A DNA stretch of 64,000 nucleotides from Cystobasidiopsis lactophilus (Eukaryota; Basidiomycota; Agaricostilbomycetes; Agaricostilbales; Chionosphaeraceae), in contig BCIO01000002.1 in assembly GCA_001599975.1 (NCBI GenBank), forward strand, positions 930,001 through 994,000, written 5' to 3'. The position numbers were made by a program, and so were the translations under genes. The first letter of the stretch is position 1; each line of letters opens with the position of its first letter. The notes under the pieces were generated by a model that did not search any database, was not told where the DNA came from, and saw only the letters and a list, made by a program, of their open reading frames with translations. Positions 11,798 to 22,696 of this stretch are shown here, piece by piece.

Positions 11798-12627
11798 ATG
11801 TCCAGGGCTTCGCGAGGGGAGCACCGCCTTGAGAGGAGAAGACCTCTCTTGAACCCGACCTTGCCGAGAGTCGACCGCGACATGCTGGGCTCCCTGAAAG
11901 GCCTGATCCAGAATGATGACCCGGAAATGGTCGACCCTGGCGTTCGACCAACCCGAGGTTCGTGCCTTTGACCGCATTCGCCACCCAAGCCTCTTGAGCC
12001 GAACCCTGTCCAGACCACTTGCTGGAAGCGGCTTTTAAGAGCCTGGCCAAGGTGAAGCAGGAGGAGAGCGCCTTGCTCTGGGAGCTGTCCATGTCCACGC
12101 TCGCTTATCGCCAAGGCCTCTTCTCTTGGAGGATGACGCCGGAGCAGAGGGTGGCGGCCGTCCAGAGCATGCATCTGGCCGTCGAGTCGTTCCAGGATTT
12201 CAGGATGGCGAATGAAGAGGACGACGCAGCTTCAGTCGAGGGGTCTGTCAAGGCTTCGACCGAGGGCGAGCGGCCCGGCTTGATGAATCGCAAAGTCAGC
12301 CTGGCCATGTCCGAATGCCGGGCCGCCTTCTCCATCACCCATCCAGCCGCAGAACCAGTTTGGGCTTCCTCTTGAAAATCTCGTTCCAAAGCTGATAGTA
12401 GTCGGCGGCAGGAGAAGAACGAGAAGATCATGGCGGCCCGGTCTATCATCGCTTCCCGCCAGCACTTTGCAAAGCGGACCAAGCGGGCGCTGGAAGACGT
12501 CGCCCAGGTGGAGCCAAAGCGGGTCAAAGCAGCGCTTTCGCACGTCGGCGCCATTATGAAGCACTTGAAGATGGCAGAGGCCTCGCTGGAAGAGGCGATG
12601 CGCCCTCAAACGAACTTGGTGAAGTAG
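11798..12627 (+). CDS. Uncharacterised helix-rich protein
   Basis: Three exons (about 11798-11956, about 12008-12357, 12412-12627) join in frame to roughly 240 aa. The N-terminus is Arg-rich (MSRASRGEHRLERRRP). The rest is almost entirely predicted helix with heptad-like stretches such as LLEAAFKSLAKVKQEESALL and a final ALSHVGAIMKHLKMAEASLE. No catalytic motif, signal peptide or membrane segment is seen. A BAR-like or other coiled-coil fold would suit the composition, but I do not recognise the family. Its stop overlaps the 3' end of TRM11 on the other strand by 22 bp. Confidence 0.6.
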
Positions 12628-14327
12628 CGCTCCCGGAACTCCACCGACGGCTTCTTGGACGTCTTGACGGCCAGGTCGTCGGAAGCCGAGAGCGAGAGCT
12701 TCTCCATAGTGATCAAATGCCGAGACCACTTGCCAAAGTCTTGCGCGCTGTTCGAGATGAGCTTGAGGCCGGGGTGCGAGGGGATATCCTCTGCCGGGTT
12801 GAAGTCTTCTGAAACAGCTGGGAGCCAGTAAACCAGTCGGCCGTAGGGGCGGAGCATGCGGTAGGAAAACGCCATCAGCTCTTCCAGTAGGTCCGACATC
12901 TCCCATGCTTGAGATGGCGGCACGTAGTTCGACATGCTGTGGACGGCTTCTAAGCTGATATCCTATAAGCAGATAAAGGAGAAGAGAACCAACTCGTGCG
13001 AGTAGACGCCTTCTGGCATCAGGAATGGCTCAGACGCAAGCTTGGTTGGATCTTTTCGACCTTGCTTCTTTGCGCCTGACACTAATTTTGAGCACTGATT
13101 TAATGAACAGAAAGACCTCGTACCAGCTCGGACTCCATATGGCGGGTCGGTTACAATTGCGTCGAAGAAGCCTTCGGTCCGCCACGGGTTGTTCTGCTCG
13201 GCATTTTTCAGCCATGCTCTTGTGATGCGCATATCAGACCGCTTACAGCCATGTCAAAAGCGGCACAATCGAGGACGCGAGGCCTCAGGCCGTATTGGGC
13301 GGCAGCCTTGAAAACACCCTGGCCGGTTTTGCCGCGCATCGTCCTCCCGTCAATGTCGCTTCCAAAGACCATAGCTCCGAATTGGGCGCAAACGTAGAGC
13401 ATAGATCCTGTTCCAGCAAATGGATCGTAGACGAAAGAGCCAGGTCGAGCCTTTGTCGAAGTTCAGCTCGCTGGGTGGTGGACACAGAGGGAAAGGAACA
13501 AACAAGGGCTTGGTTGGCCATGAGCAGGGACACCTCTGCCTCCATCGACGTGTTGCCAATGTAAGCCCGTTTCTTGACGTCGAAGATGTCGACCAAGTGC
13601 CGCTGCGAGTCACAGACTTTGGGGCCAAAGTAGACCCGGTTGATGGTGGCAAGACGTGGCGATGGCTGGTTGGGCACTTTCCCGACATGATACTCTATCA
13701 CACCAAGCTCCAAATCAGGCGTTTTGAGGTTGATGGGCCCCTTGAGGCCCATACATCGAAACGAGTCGATTAGCGGCCGCTTCTCTTCCTCGCGAAAGCT
13801 GCTGTTGACGCCAATCAAGGAGAATTTCTGGAGGCGTTGTTATCAGAAATGTTAAATTCCGGATGAAGTTGCACTCGCAAAGGATGATGATTGGGTGTAC
13901 GGCGCATAGAGCTCGGGGGAGGATTTTAGCTGCTGGTGGAGCTCATCGTATGTCGAGGCTGGCCTAGTCTGAGCTTGGTCAATGGAAGCGGAGAGACGGC
14001 TTACCATGACTCCAACTCTGCCAAATGCTCTTGATGAGAATACTCCGCGAGCCCAAGAGTCGAGCTTCTTTTTCACTGGCCAGCTCGACCACAAGGCAGG
14101 GGTTCTAGGGCTTGATTTCAGCCCATATCGTTGCATTCATGTCAAACACCCACTTTCAAATCGATAGAAGAGCGGTCATATCCAACGGTAAACGAGTAAA
14201 ACGTCGCAATGGCGTCGAGCTCTTGGAGTCGAAAAGTTTCATGAGCTGTTTGCGAGGCTCGTCACTTGGACTGCCTGTAATATCTTGGAGCTCTCTCACT
14301 TGAAGTAAAGAGGAGCAGGAAGTGCAT
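12606..14327 (-). CDS. TRM11: tRNA (guanine-10-N2) methyltransferase catalytic subunit TRM11
   Basis: Trm11, with Trm112, makes N2-methylguanosine at position 10 of tRNA. The first exon encodes MHFLLLFTS and splices to THETFRLQELDAIATFYSF, matching the conserved N-terminal segment. Then come VVELASEKEARLLGSRSILI and the THUMP-like region with INRVYFGPKV. The methyltransferase core follows: an SAM-binding loop segment ending GSMLYVCAQFGAMVFGSDID near 13400, and the catalytic DPPYGVRAG (the N/DPPY motif) near 13130. The C-terminus is PSVEFRERYFTKFV, stop at 12606. Several short introns interrupt it. Its terminator side overlaps the convergent neighbour. Confidence 0.93.
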
Positions 14328-14452
14328 GGCGGAAGTAAAAGTGGACTGTCGCGCCGACGCTCAAGACGAACAAAATATTTATGCAAAGTGACTGGAAGCC
14401 AAATGATGCGTGATGTCTAATAATGGGAATATAGAGTGAAATCTGATATCGT

Positions 14453-15669
14453 TTATTGCTTCTTGGTGGCAACGCGCTCGATCCAGGGCTGAGGCAGGCC
14501 GTTGTTTGCCCATTTGAGGTGGTATTGCTCTGGGCCGTCTGTGAGCGAGAGCGAGAGCAAATGACAGCCGCAGATGAGGAAAACGCCGGCATATCCTGTA
14601 AGGATATGCCAATGTGCACTGGTGATGGCAAGTCTGAGCGTGTGGATCTCCACCTTGAAAAGACGTGGACGCACTGGCCCTCGAACAGATATGCCAGTGG
14701 CAAGCCCCAAGAATCTTTGAGAGGTTGTGCGTGGTTACATAAGAGGTTGCTAATTTCAGCACAAGTCAGTTCATGGAAGGCTTTCAGAGGGCAAAGGCTC
14801 ACTCCAAGTTCCAAACGCCGAAGCCGGCCACAAACATGAGCACGCCCGTTGTGCACAAGTTCCGCACTTCGATATTGCGTTTCCATTCGATGGGCGCTTG
14901 ATCAAGTCGAGTTCGGACAAGGTAAGTCGCTCGGACAACTGGACGTCGGATTCAGTTTGAGGGCAGAAGCGCCCAGAAGCGGACAGCAAATTACTCACCG
15001 GTGGAAATCAAGATACCAGCGTAGGCGACCTGATGGAAGACTGGATCTTCTAGCCAGACATAGATGCCGGACACCAAGGCAAAGAAAACGGTCAAAGCCC
15101 ACGGCAGCAGAGCTCCACCCTTCGCTGGTCGGCCCCGCTTGCTCGTCTCGAACAGGATGTACAGAGCTTGTGTTGATACCGCTAGCATGGGTAGCTCATC
15201 CGCAAGCTGCCAGCTCCACTTGAGAGTGAGGTGGAAGAAGAACGACCCAAGTCCGACAGAGCTTTTCGAGGCGCCTATAATTAGCGGGAGTCCACCAGCT
15301 CGGGAGAGTCCTTACAGCAGCAGAACGTAGCTCAGGAGATAGCGCAATCCAAGGTTCTGTTGCCTGGCTTTGTGAAGGCCGTAAGCCGACATGGCAACTT
15401 CGTCACCGGATCAGCTTCAAACTTCGGCGGCCAGACCAATGCGCCTCCTTACTGAAAACGAGGTTGGTCAGTGTGTTCCAAAACTCTGCGACATAATGCG
15501 AGTGTTGATAATTTGCTTCGCACTTTATTCGTCGACGAGCGATGAGTCCAAAACGGGGCAAAGTTATCAAACGAGAGCAGGAGCGCACCCAGTCGATGGA
15601 AGCGTCCAATGGATCCCAGAAGCCGCCCTTGTGCGGCAAGTCGTTCCATTTGGTCAGATGACGAGTCAT
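14453..15669 (-). CDS. Alkaline ceramidase (YPC1/YDC1/ACER family)
   Basis: This is an integral ER/Golgi membrane hydrolase splitting (phyto)ceramide to sphingoid base and fatty acid. The N-terminal signature is present: GGFWDPLDASIDW, intron, then CEANYQHSHYVAEFWNTLTN, the family's WCExNY...IAEFWNT motif. Downstream are several hydrophobic segments (for example LPWALTVFFALVSGIYVWLE near 15090 and HWHILTGYAGVFLICGCHLL near 14600). The C-terminus is EQYHLKWANNGLPQPWIERV followed by a Lys-rich end (ATKKQ), plausibly an ER-retrieval-like tail. Start ATG at 15669, stop at 14453. Exon borders in the middle were not all fixed. Confidence 0.88.
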
Positions 15670-16045
15670 GGAAGGCAGCTCTTAAAGTATCGGTGCTGGC
15701 ACTGACACTGGGCGGGAGAGGGAGAGATGAACGTGGTGGCACTCAAATCGGTCCGCTTATCACGTGTAAAGTGGCAAATGTTCAAGACCATTAGAAAGGT
15801 GCTATGGCTTCTCTAGACGAAAGCGAAATGAAGGAACTGCACTTAGTACGCCGAGCTGCCCGGTAACTCTCCTTTGATCCCAACGCCTTCCGCAGATCAC
15901 GGCCTCTTTCATTGAACACATGATTGTATGCCTATAGAGGATGCTGTACCGCACAATGATTTGACAGGCACCGAAAGATCCAGCTACTGCGCGGGACGTG
16001 ACACGATAAAGGAGGGTTGTTTTGACCAGGCAAAGACCTCACCGC
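15670..16045. other. Intergenic, about 0.4 kb
   Basis: This is the promoter side of the ceramidase gene and 3' flank of the upstream membrane-protein gene. Nothing recognisable is encoded. Confidence 0.5.
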
Positions 16046-16657
16046 TTAGCGATCCCAGGGAGGTGCCACGGCAAACCAGCTGATCACGACGAGGCCACTG
16101 AATAACCCTGTCCATATCCCGAAGAAGATTGCCGGAGCAGGAGAAATGAAGCGCATCGTGGCGGCTGTCAAACCGGCGGCCGCCGCGATGCAAGCAAGTC
16201 TTGGTTGCGCCCAGTCAGTGCAGCTCCTCCACCATATCGAAAGTCTCATACGATACCCCTGCCGAAATGGCTATTACAGAATATAGCCATTTGCCTCCGT
16301 TGGAATTACTCGTCATGACGTCTACCGCGCCCTTGCTGTCGTCGTCCGAAAGGATGAGCTGGACGCCAACAGCGCAGACGAGGCTGGCAAGGAAGAGAGC
16401 AAAGGCCCAATTCGCATAATCGGCGTATTTTGAGAGATCGTTTTGGTCGTTAGCGGCAAGCTTCAAGCTGGATGCGATCGACGAGCTGAAGCCCGCCCCG
16501 ATCGCGGTGGTAAAAGAGACTGTTTTGAAGAAATCTTTGTATGGGACTTTCTTCTGAAGGCCTGTACATTCAGCAAACGAAGGCTTGCCACGTTAGCATG
16601 TCTTCAAGCAATGCGTCCGATACCCACCGCCTTCAGAGCCTGTTGCGCCTTACGCAT
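16046..16657 (-). CDS. Small multi-pass membrane protein, family not recognised
   Basis: The first exon MRKAQQALKA splices into KKVPYKDFFKTVSFTTAIGA. The protein is about 160-170 aa with hydrophobic segments WAFALFLASLVCAVGVQLIL, WLYSVIAISAGVSYETF, LACIAAAAGLTAATMRF and IFFGIWTGLFSGLVVISWF, so four likely membrane helices. It ends APPWDR. The intron between the second and third helices (near 16220) was not exactly placed. No catalytic residues stand out. A divergent 0.6-kb gap separates it from the EthD gene. Confidence 0.6.
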
Positions 16658-17275
16658 GAGAAGCCAGAAAAATGATAACAGTAACTGTATGACACACTGG
16701 AATCTGACATCGCTGCTCAAGTTGGACGCAGTCGGAGTAGAAACCCATCCAGCATATTGTCCACTGCCCCCGCAATCCAGTCAAGCTTCGTGGGTCCAGA
16801 GAGGGCGGCCGTGTTTCACTTGACATCACATAGCGCTGCCTAAGGTCAAGGAACAGCTGGAGGGGAAAAGACTGTAGGATGGCCGCAATCTGCACTTCAC
16901 GGAGCGTGTCGTCTCTCGTTCCGCAATAAAGGCACGCCCAGCAACGCGGTTTCGGCACAGTTGCCACTCAGTACAAAAGCTGTACCTAACGATATTCGAT
17001 GAGAGTGGAGCAGCAGCAGAGCCCGCGATCAGGTTCGAAAGCGGGAGGCACGTTTGAAGACGCGGCGAGAGAACGGTGGCAAAGCCAAATCCTGCTTCGG
17101 CACGTCACGGAATAGTTTCTGGCACTACACAAGCTCTGAACCTCAATATCGGCGCTCTCCAATCCTGCAAGCGGATACGCAATGGGACGGGTGGGGTCCA
17201 AGAGGCTGAGATGCCGTTTTCTTTCTCTTTCCTGAACGTCGACAGTGCCGGTGCAAGTTGAAGACTGTTAGAAAG
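16658..17275. other. Divergent intergenic region, about 0.6 kb
   Basis: It lies between two genes transcribed away from each other and so holds both promoters. I see no further coding or RNA gene. Confidence 0.5.
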
Positions 17276-18416
17276 ATGGCTATGATCGTACAGCACACCC
17301 ATATTGAGCTCAGCATCAAAGCGGCCACAGACTTCCCAAAGGGAGACGTGCCGATCCTAGGTGAGCAGGCCGGCATCGCTCGCGCGGCGAAAGAGAGCTC
17401 AGTCTGAGCGATTTGCAGAGGCTGGCGACAAGCCTGTTAAGTTGGTGTGCATCGTGTGCCCGACAGAATTCTGCAGCGTGGAAGAGACCGACAAGTAGGT
17501 CGACTGTCGCCACCCCAAAGCGGCGCTGGCTGACTCTTCAAATCAGTTACTGGGCGAACATTCATGGCCCTCTTGTCAAGAAACTCTGCCAGAAGAGTGA
17601 TACTCAGGACTCACCCTACCTCCGCTACGTCCAATCCCCGGCCTGGAGGTATCCGGCCATCGAAGCTCTCCGCGACTTTCAGGCATTTCCTTTTGCTGGC
17701 ATCACCGAGGTCTGGTTCAATGCTTATGCGGACATGGTCAAGATGATGGAGGACAAGTCGGATTTCGAGAAGCAAGAGCAACTGCTGGTGGACGAGAAGG
17801 TGAGGGCCTGACTCCATCAGCCTTGGGTCTTTGCTGACAACCAACAGCAAATGGGCACCCCAAATCTCGTTTGGGTAGCGCCCGAGGATGTTATCGTCGA
17901 TTCTTCAGACTGGAAAGGCTACGGTGGCGGATTGAAGCTCGTCGTTCGTTGTCTTCATTCGCCACCACTCCCAGCTTGCCTGACCCCCTTTCGCTTCAGG
18001 TTCTCATCAAACGCAAGCCTGGCCTCAGCTGGCGCGAGTGGTCCGACAGCTGGACAGATTTGGGAGCTCTCTACAAGCGGTTGGCTCCCGCCCTTGGCAT
18101 CAAGCGTTACGTTCAGACGAGATGCTATCACTCTGAAGGAGCAGAGGCCATGCGTGCTCATCGAAACTGGCCCCAAAACCCTTTCGATGGTGAGCTTCAG
18201 CCTCCGTTTCTGTGGCGTCACTGAATCTATGTCAAATCAGGTCTGGCCGAAATCTACTTCGACGACTATCCATCCATGCTGAAAGCAGCTGCTTCTGAGG
18301 AAGGGCGCGCTGCTACTGCCGAGCTGGCGGCTGCTGAAGAAAAGGTGCACGGCGAGCTCCAGCTGTTTGGCACCCCAGAGAGGGTGATCTTCGACGGCCC
18401 TCGTTCCGGTCCCTAA
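17276..18416 (+). CDS. EthD-domain protein with two EthD-like repeats
   Basis: EthD domains form dimeric ferredoxin-like folds found in small-molecule monooxygenases, dehydratases and cyclases. The first exon starts MAMIVQHTHIELSIKAATDF. After introns the first repeat follows: KPVKLVCIVCPTEF then YWANIHGPLVKKL, the EthD W..HGPL motif, with FAGITEVWFNAYADMVKM at 17690-17740. A second repeat starts at LIKRKPGLSWREWSDSWTDL (about 18005), continues IKRYVQTRCYHSEG, and ends after LAEIYFDDYPSMLKAAASEE and a short tail FDGPRSGP. In the second copy the HGPL-like position is replaced by a W..LGAL sequence, so it may be the degenerate half of an internal dimer. The substrate is unknown. Confidence 0.78.
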
Positions 18417-18602
18417 TCCTGCCAAAATAGAACACGCCGAGCCTCTTTTAGATGTAAGGTAGAAGGGACAGCGGCAAGGTGTGGTATCCTAGGAGGTATC
18501 GGTCAATGCAAACAATGAAAGGCCTAAAGCCCAAAGCCAGAGAGAGTGAGAACGGAGCAAGAACCAGCGAAGAAACTAGCAGTGTGCGTGTGGTAGTAGT
18601 GT

Positions 18603-21231
18603 CTATTTGGCCTCCTCCTCAACGGAGACGATGGGCACGACCTCGACCACTTCCTCCTCCGACGAAGCCGAAAGCGCCTCGCCAGCGACGGCACCCGACA
18701 CGACGGCGGCGGCGGTGTTGATGGTGGGAGCCGGCTGGCCGTTAGCCTGGTTGCTGTTGTTATTGTGGCCGTGGTTGCCGTGGTGGTGGTGATCCCTGTT
18801 GTGCTGCCTGCGGTTGTTGGTCATGCCGTTGCGGAAGAACGACTCCAAGCGGCCGCAGCGATCTTTGCCACTGTGCCACGAGTCAGTCCAGATGCCAGAA
18901 CAAGGACTGAATGAGTGCGCACTAAGCAATTTTAAAGTTTGCATAGTCAGGGTTTTGCTTGATGTTTTCGATGCACTTGATAGCGTTGGCACTGTGTAAC
19001 CCGCCATTGTTTGATCAGAATCTGGATGTCCGATAAGGCAACTTGGGCAACGCACATGTCGGTGAAGTTGACAAAGCCGCAAGATTTGTCACGCAAAATG
19101 TTGACCAGCTCGATGTCGCCGAACACTCCAAAATCATGGCGCAGGCGTTCCTCGCTGTGAAACGCAGATCTCGTTCAGCTTTGGGTCATAGCTGCAGGAA
19201 GACAATGAGTGCTCACTTGAAAGTATCCATGTCGTCGATGCCGCCGATGTAGACGTTGCGGCTGCCGCCGGCGTTGACGGCCATGGCGATGCCGGCCAAG
19301 GGAGGGCCCGAGGGCTTGCCCCAGCCAATCTTGACGCGCCTGGCTCGGATCATGAGGCCAGAGTGCATGGCGGTGGTCAGGAAGGCCAAAGCGGCATTGG
19401 GGTCCACGAAGCTGTGAATTTTTCGGCGCTCTTAGTCAAATGTTTCGACTGGAATGAAGGCCAAAAAACGAACGTCACGAAGCAAATGTGCTCTGTGCGT
19501 TCCAACAGAGAGATGAGTATTCTCCCGCAAACAAGGGAATAAGGGTAGGCCAGGACGCACTTTCAGCAATGTAGCGAACGGACTGCAAGACGCCGCCTCG
19601 GATGGTGTTGCAGATCTCCTCAATGGTCACGTCAGGGTGCAAGTTGCTGTGAGAACGGCCACGATTTGTCCATCAGCGCCAAGCGAAAGCTGATAGAAGC
19701 AAGGCGGAGACCCACCCAATGTAGACGGTGCGGTTGCCGGCCTGGGACATGATGCTGTTGCCCTCGGCGCCGAGGACGCCGCCGAAGCCCATGGCGTTGA
19801 AGCTGGCGCCTATTTGGCCGAAATTGGAGGTGTAGGTGGCGGCCATTTGCGCGGCGGCCAAGTTGTGCTGCTGCTGCTGGTGCTGGTTCTTGGGCACGTA
19901 CGCGCCTGTGCGATGGTCAGCCGTTACAAGAACTCACAAGGAATAGAGGGCAGCGAGCAACGCACATCGGTCCTTGCCGTAGGAGACGCGCTTGCCCTTC
20001 CACTCGGGCTCCAAGGGCAAGGTGGCGACGACCTCCATGGCGACGGCGATGGACAAGAAGTGGATGAAGCCGATGCCCTTGTCGCGCACGATCTTGACCT
20101 GGTCGATGGGGCCGTAGTGGTCCAGGCTGTCGCGCAGCGTCTGCTCCGTCACGCTCTCGTCCAGGCCGCCGACGTAGACGTTGCGCGAGGCGTTGTGCTG
20201 GGCCACGGCGGCGAGCACTTCGGGCGGGACGACGGAGGGGTTGCCCCAGCCGACCTTGAGCTCGTTGGAGTGGAGGTGGATCTTGCGCATCTGCACGTCC
20301 GAGTGGAAGGCGGAGGCGATGGTGGGGTCGAGGAAGGAGATGAACGCGCACGACTTTTCGGGCAGGATGCGCACTTTCTCGATCGGCCCGAAGCGCACTT
20401 GGCTGAGCAGCTCGTCCACCGAGGCCGTGTTGGGTAAGTTGCCTGTGCCAAACCAGAACTTTGATCAGAGACTGTCAAACTGATCAGGGCAAAAAGTCAC
20501 GACGCACCGACATAGACGGTCCTAGCCATGAGGCCACCACCGGGAGGGTGCTGGACGACCATGCCGTTGTTGTGGAAGCCGGCAGGGGCGAACTGGTGGT
20601 GGAGGTGGTCGGCCGAGTTCAAAGGGGCGACCATGCCGCTGCCCTGTGGCTGTTGCTGGGCGCCGGGGGGAGGGGGCAGACCGGCGGCCTGCTCGTTGGG
20701 GGAGCCAGGGAAGCCGACGGGGCTGGGGGAGAAGGCGTAAGGCATGGTCATGCCACCGGGCGCGCTCATCTGCTGCTGCTGCTGGGCCAGGTGGGGGGCG
20801 TAGATGGCGTGCTGGGTGCCGGGGGACGAGGGGTGGGAGGAGCCGGCGTTGGACAGGGCCGGGCTCGGGGCGCCGCCACCGGGTTGCATGAGGTTCGAGC
20901 TGGAGCTGCCCGAGCTCAAGGTGGCGGAGAGCGGCTGGCTGGACAGGGCGGCCATGTGGTGGTAAGGGTTGAGGTATTGCTGCTGGTGCTGCTGCATCTG
21001 CTGCATGTACTGCTGCATCTGCTGCTGCTGCTGGGCGGCGGCGAGGTCGACCTTGGCCTTCGCGTTGTTGCCAGAGGCGAGGTCGGCGCCCTCGAGCTGC
21101 CTGCGCATGGCCTCAAAGTCGACGTTGTACGGCTGCTGGTGCTCCCAAGGCTGGGGCTGATAATGGTGCGGGGGTTGCTGCATAGCGAGCTGGGGCGGCT
21201 GGCCGACCATGGGATAATGCAGGACGTCCAT
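18603..21231 (-). CDS. Nrd1/Msa1-like RNA-binding protein with four RRMs
   Basis: This resembles fission-yeast Nrd1 (Msa2), a multi-RRM repressor of differentiation that binds U-rich mRNA. Order: a 240-residue low-complexity N-terminus rich in Gln, Pro and Ser (poly-Gln at 20970-21035), then RTVYVGNLP (RRM1), with [18 protein letters not shown]2 has [20 protein letters not shown] and [10 protein letters not shown] Gln-rich spacer near 19880 precedes RRM3 ([22 protein letters not shown]) and RRM4 ([22 protein letters not shown]). The tail is His/Asn-rich (19 kb side [16 protein letters not shown]) and ends with acidic EEEVVEVVP. Each RRM is split by introns of about 50 nt. The long leader upstream (21232-22696) is unusual for this window and may hold a long 5' UTR. 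Confidence 0.85.
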
Positions 21232-22696
21232 CGTGTGGTCGAATCACAAAGATGTAAAGCGGGGATTTATTGCTTGAAGTTCAAGGGTCGACGCTGCTGG
21301 GGTGGCCGACAAGGGGGCTGCCACCAAGGAAAAAACAAGGGCGGCGCGTTGATTCAAAGCCCTGGGGCCGCTGTCTTGAAGCTCGAAGGGGGAGGACGAC
21401 GCGGAAGCAGGAGAAGAAGGGGCGTCCGGGTGGCACTGTGCCATAGGTTCGAAGTAAGTATTGGATTGCGGGAACGGACAGAAGGCGATTCGCTGAAACG
21501 GAGGAGCTCACAGAAACAACAATGCAACTCGCTGTGGTCGAGCGAGAACAAGAGCCTGCCTTGGTGTGTAGCTGCGTGACAGCAGTAAAAAGGAACGTGA
21601 ATGTGACCGGCCTCTCTTGAAGGGAGAAGGGTGACTGAGAAGCGAAATAGGGGTGGGACGTGATGGCTGCCTGTCAAAGGACTGCCTCCGTTGAATCCTC
21701 CCTGTTGAACTGTGTCTGGTTGTTGTTTATAAAGAACGGCTGGGTTTAAAGAAAAAAGGTGCCACAGAATAAAATGGGCGAGCGAAAAGGAATGAAAGGG
21801 AGCAAGAGCTCAGGAATGCGTTCTCGCGTGCTCATGTCCGACTTGGCTGCGAGACTGTTGGGATGTGCACCGGGAATGGCCATTGCAACTGGAACTACAT
21901 CTAATTACAATCCTCGATGCTCATTTGCGAGCCAGATGCCGCTGGGAGGAGGCAAGGCCAGCGCGGTCAAGCCCATTCCCCTTGACGTACTTGGGGTCCG
22001 CTGTCAGCGATCTGCTAGCGACTTTTTTAATTCTTAAAGCTGGTGTGATGAGAGCTTTCGCTGCCACGCGCAAACGCACGAGCCGGAGCGCAGTTCGTCG
22101 AAGCCGGAGCAGTCATGCAAAAAGGGTCATCAACGCCACCGAGCCTTGTTCCTCAAACAAAAGCTTTCTATTTGGAAAACAAATCCCATGCACTCAGCCT
22201 TAAGCTGCATTTTGAAGGGTGCTCCGTCTCAGAAGCGACCCACAGGGCGATGCGAATGGGCAAAGCTCCTGTGACTGGATCCCTGGCGGTGGGACTCAGC
22301 TTCGAATCGAAGGCTCGCTGACACCAGCAGAGTCACATTGAGACAAGCAGCACACGACTTTCATCAGGACATGTAGATCGTTGAGGGAAGTAAGCAGATC
22401 GTTCAGAGAAGTAATGGAGAGCATCGAATGAGGCCAAAGACAACAGCCGGACGGATTCAAGTTGTCCGGCAGCATTACCGCTGTGGAGTGCACACAACTT
22501 GTCCAGTCGTAGCGTTAGGAAAGTTCCGACAACGTCTGCAAGGCTCGCAAAGACAGCGCGTCGAAGAACCGAGCTTGGTGGAACACGTCTCGCAGTCTGC
22601 CGCATCCTTCGCCTCGCACCGTTTTCTGTTTTGTTTACACCTAAGGTGTAAGAAGATACCATTAGAAGTAACCACCACAGGTCGTTGTAGATTCCC
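21232..22696. other. Long non-coding stretch upstream of the four-RRM gene
   Basis: This is 1.46 kb with no convincing coding exon. It is the promoter or 5' leader of the Nrd1-like gene plus 3' flank of the next minus-strand gene. Pyrimidine-rich and purine-rich patches occur near 21590-21760 on the two strands. Confidence 0.45.

Noticed and set aside
20461-21579. 372-codon plus-strand open frame
   Set aside because: It lies antisense to the Gln/Pro-rich exon of the four-RRM gene. Its Gly/Val/Leu-rich composition is what CAG/GCC repeats give on the other strand.
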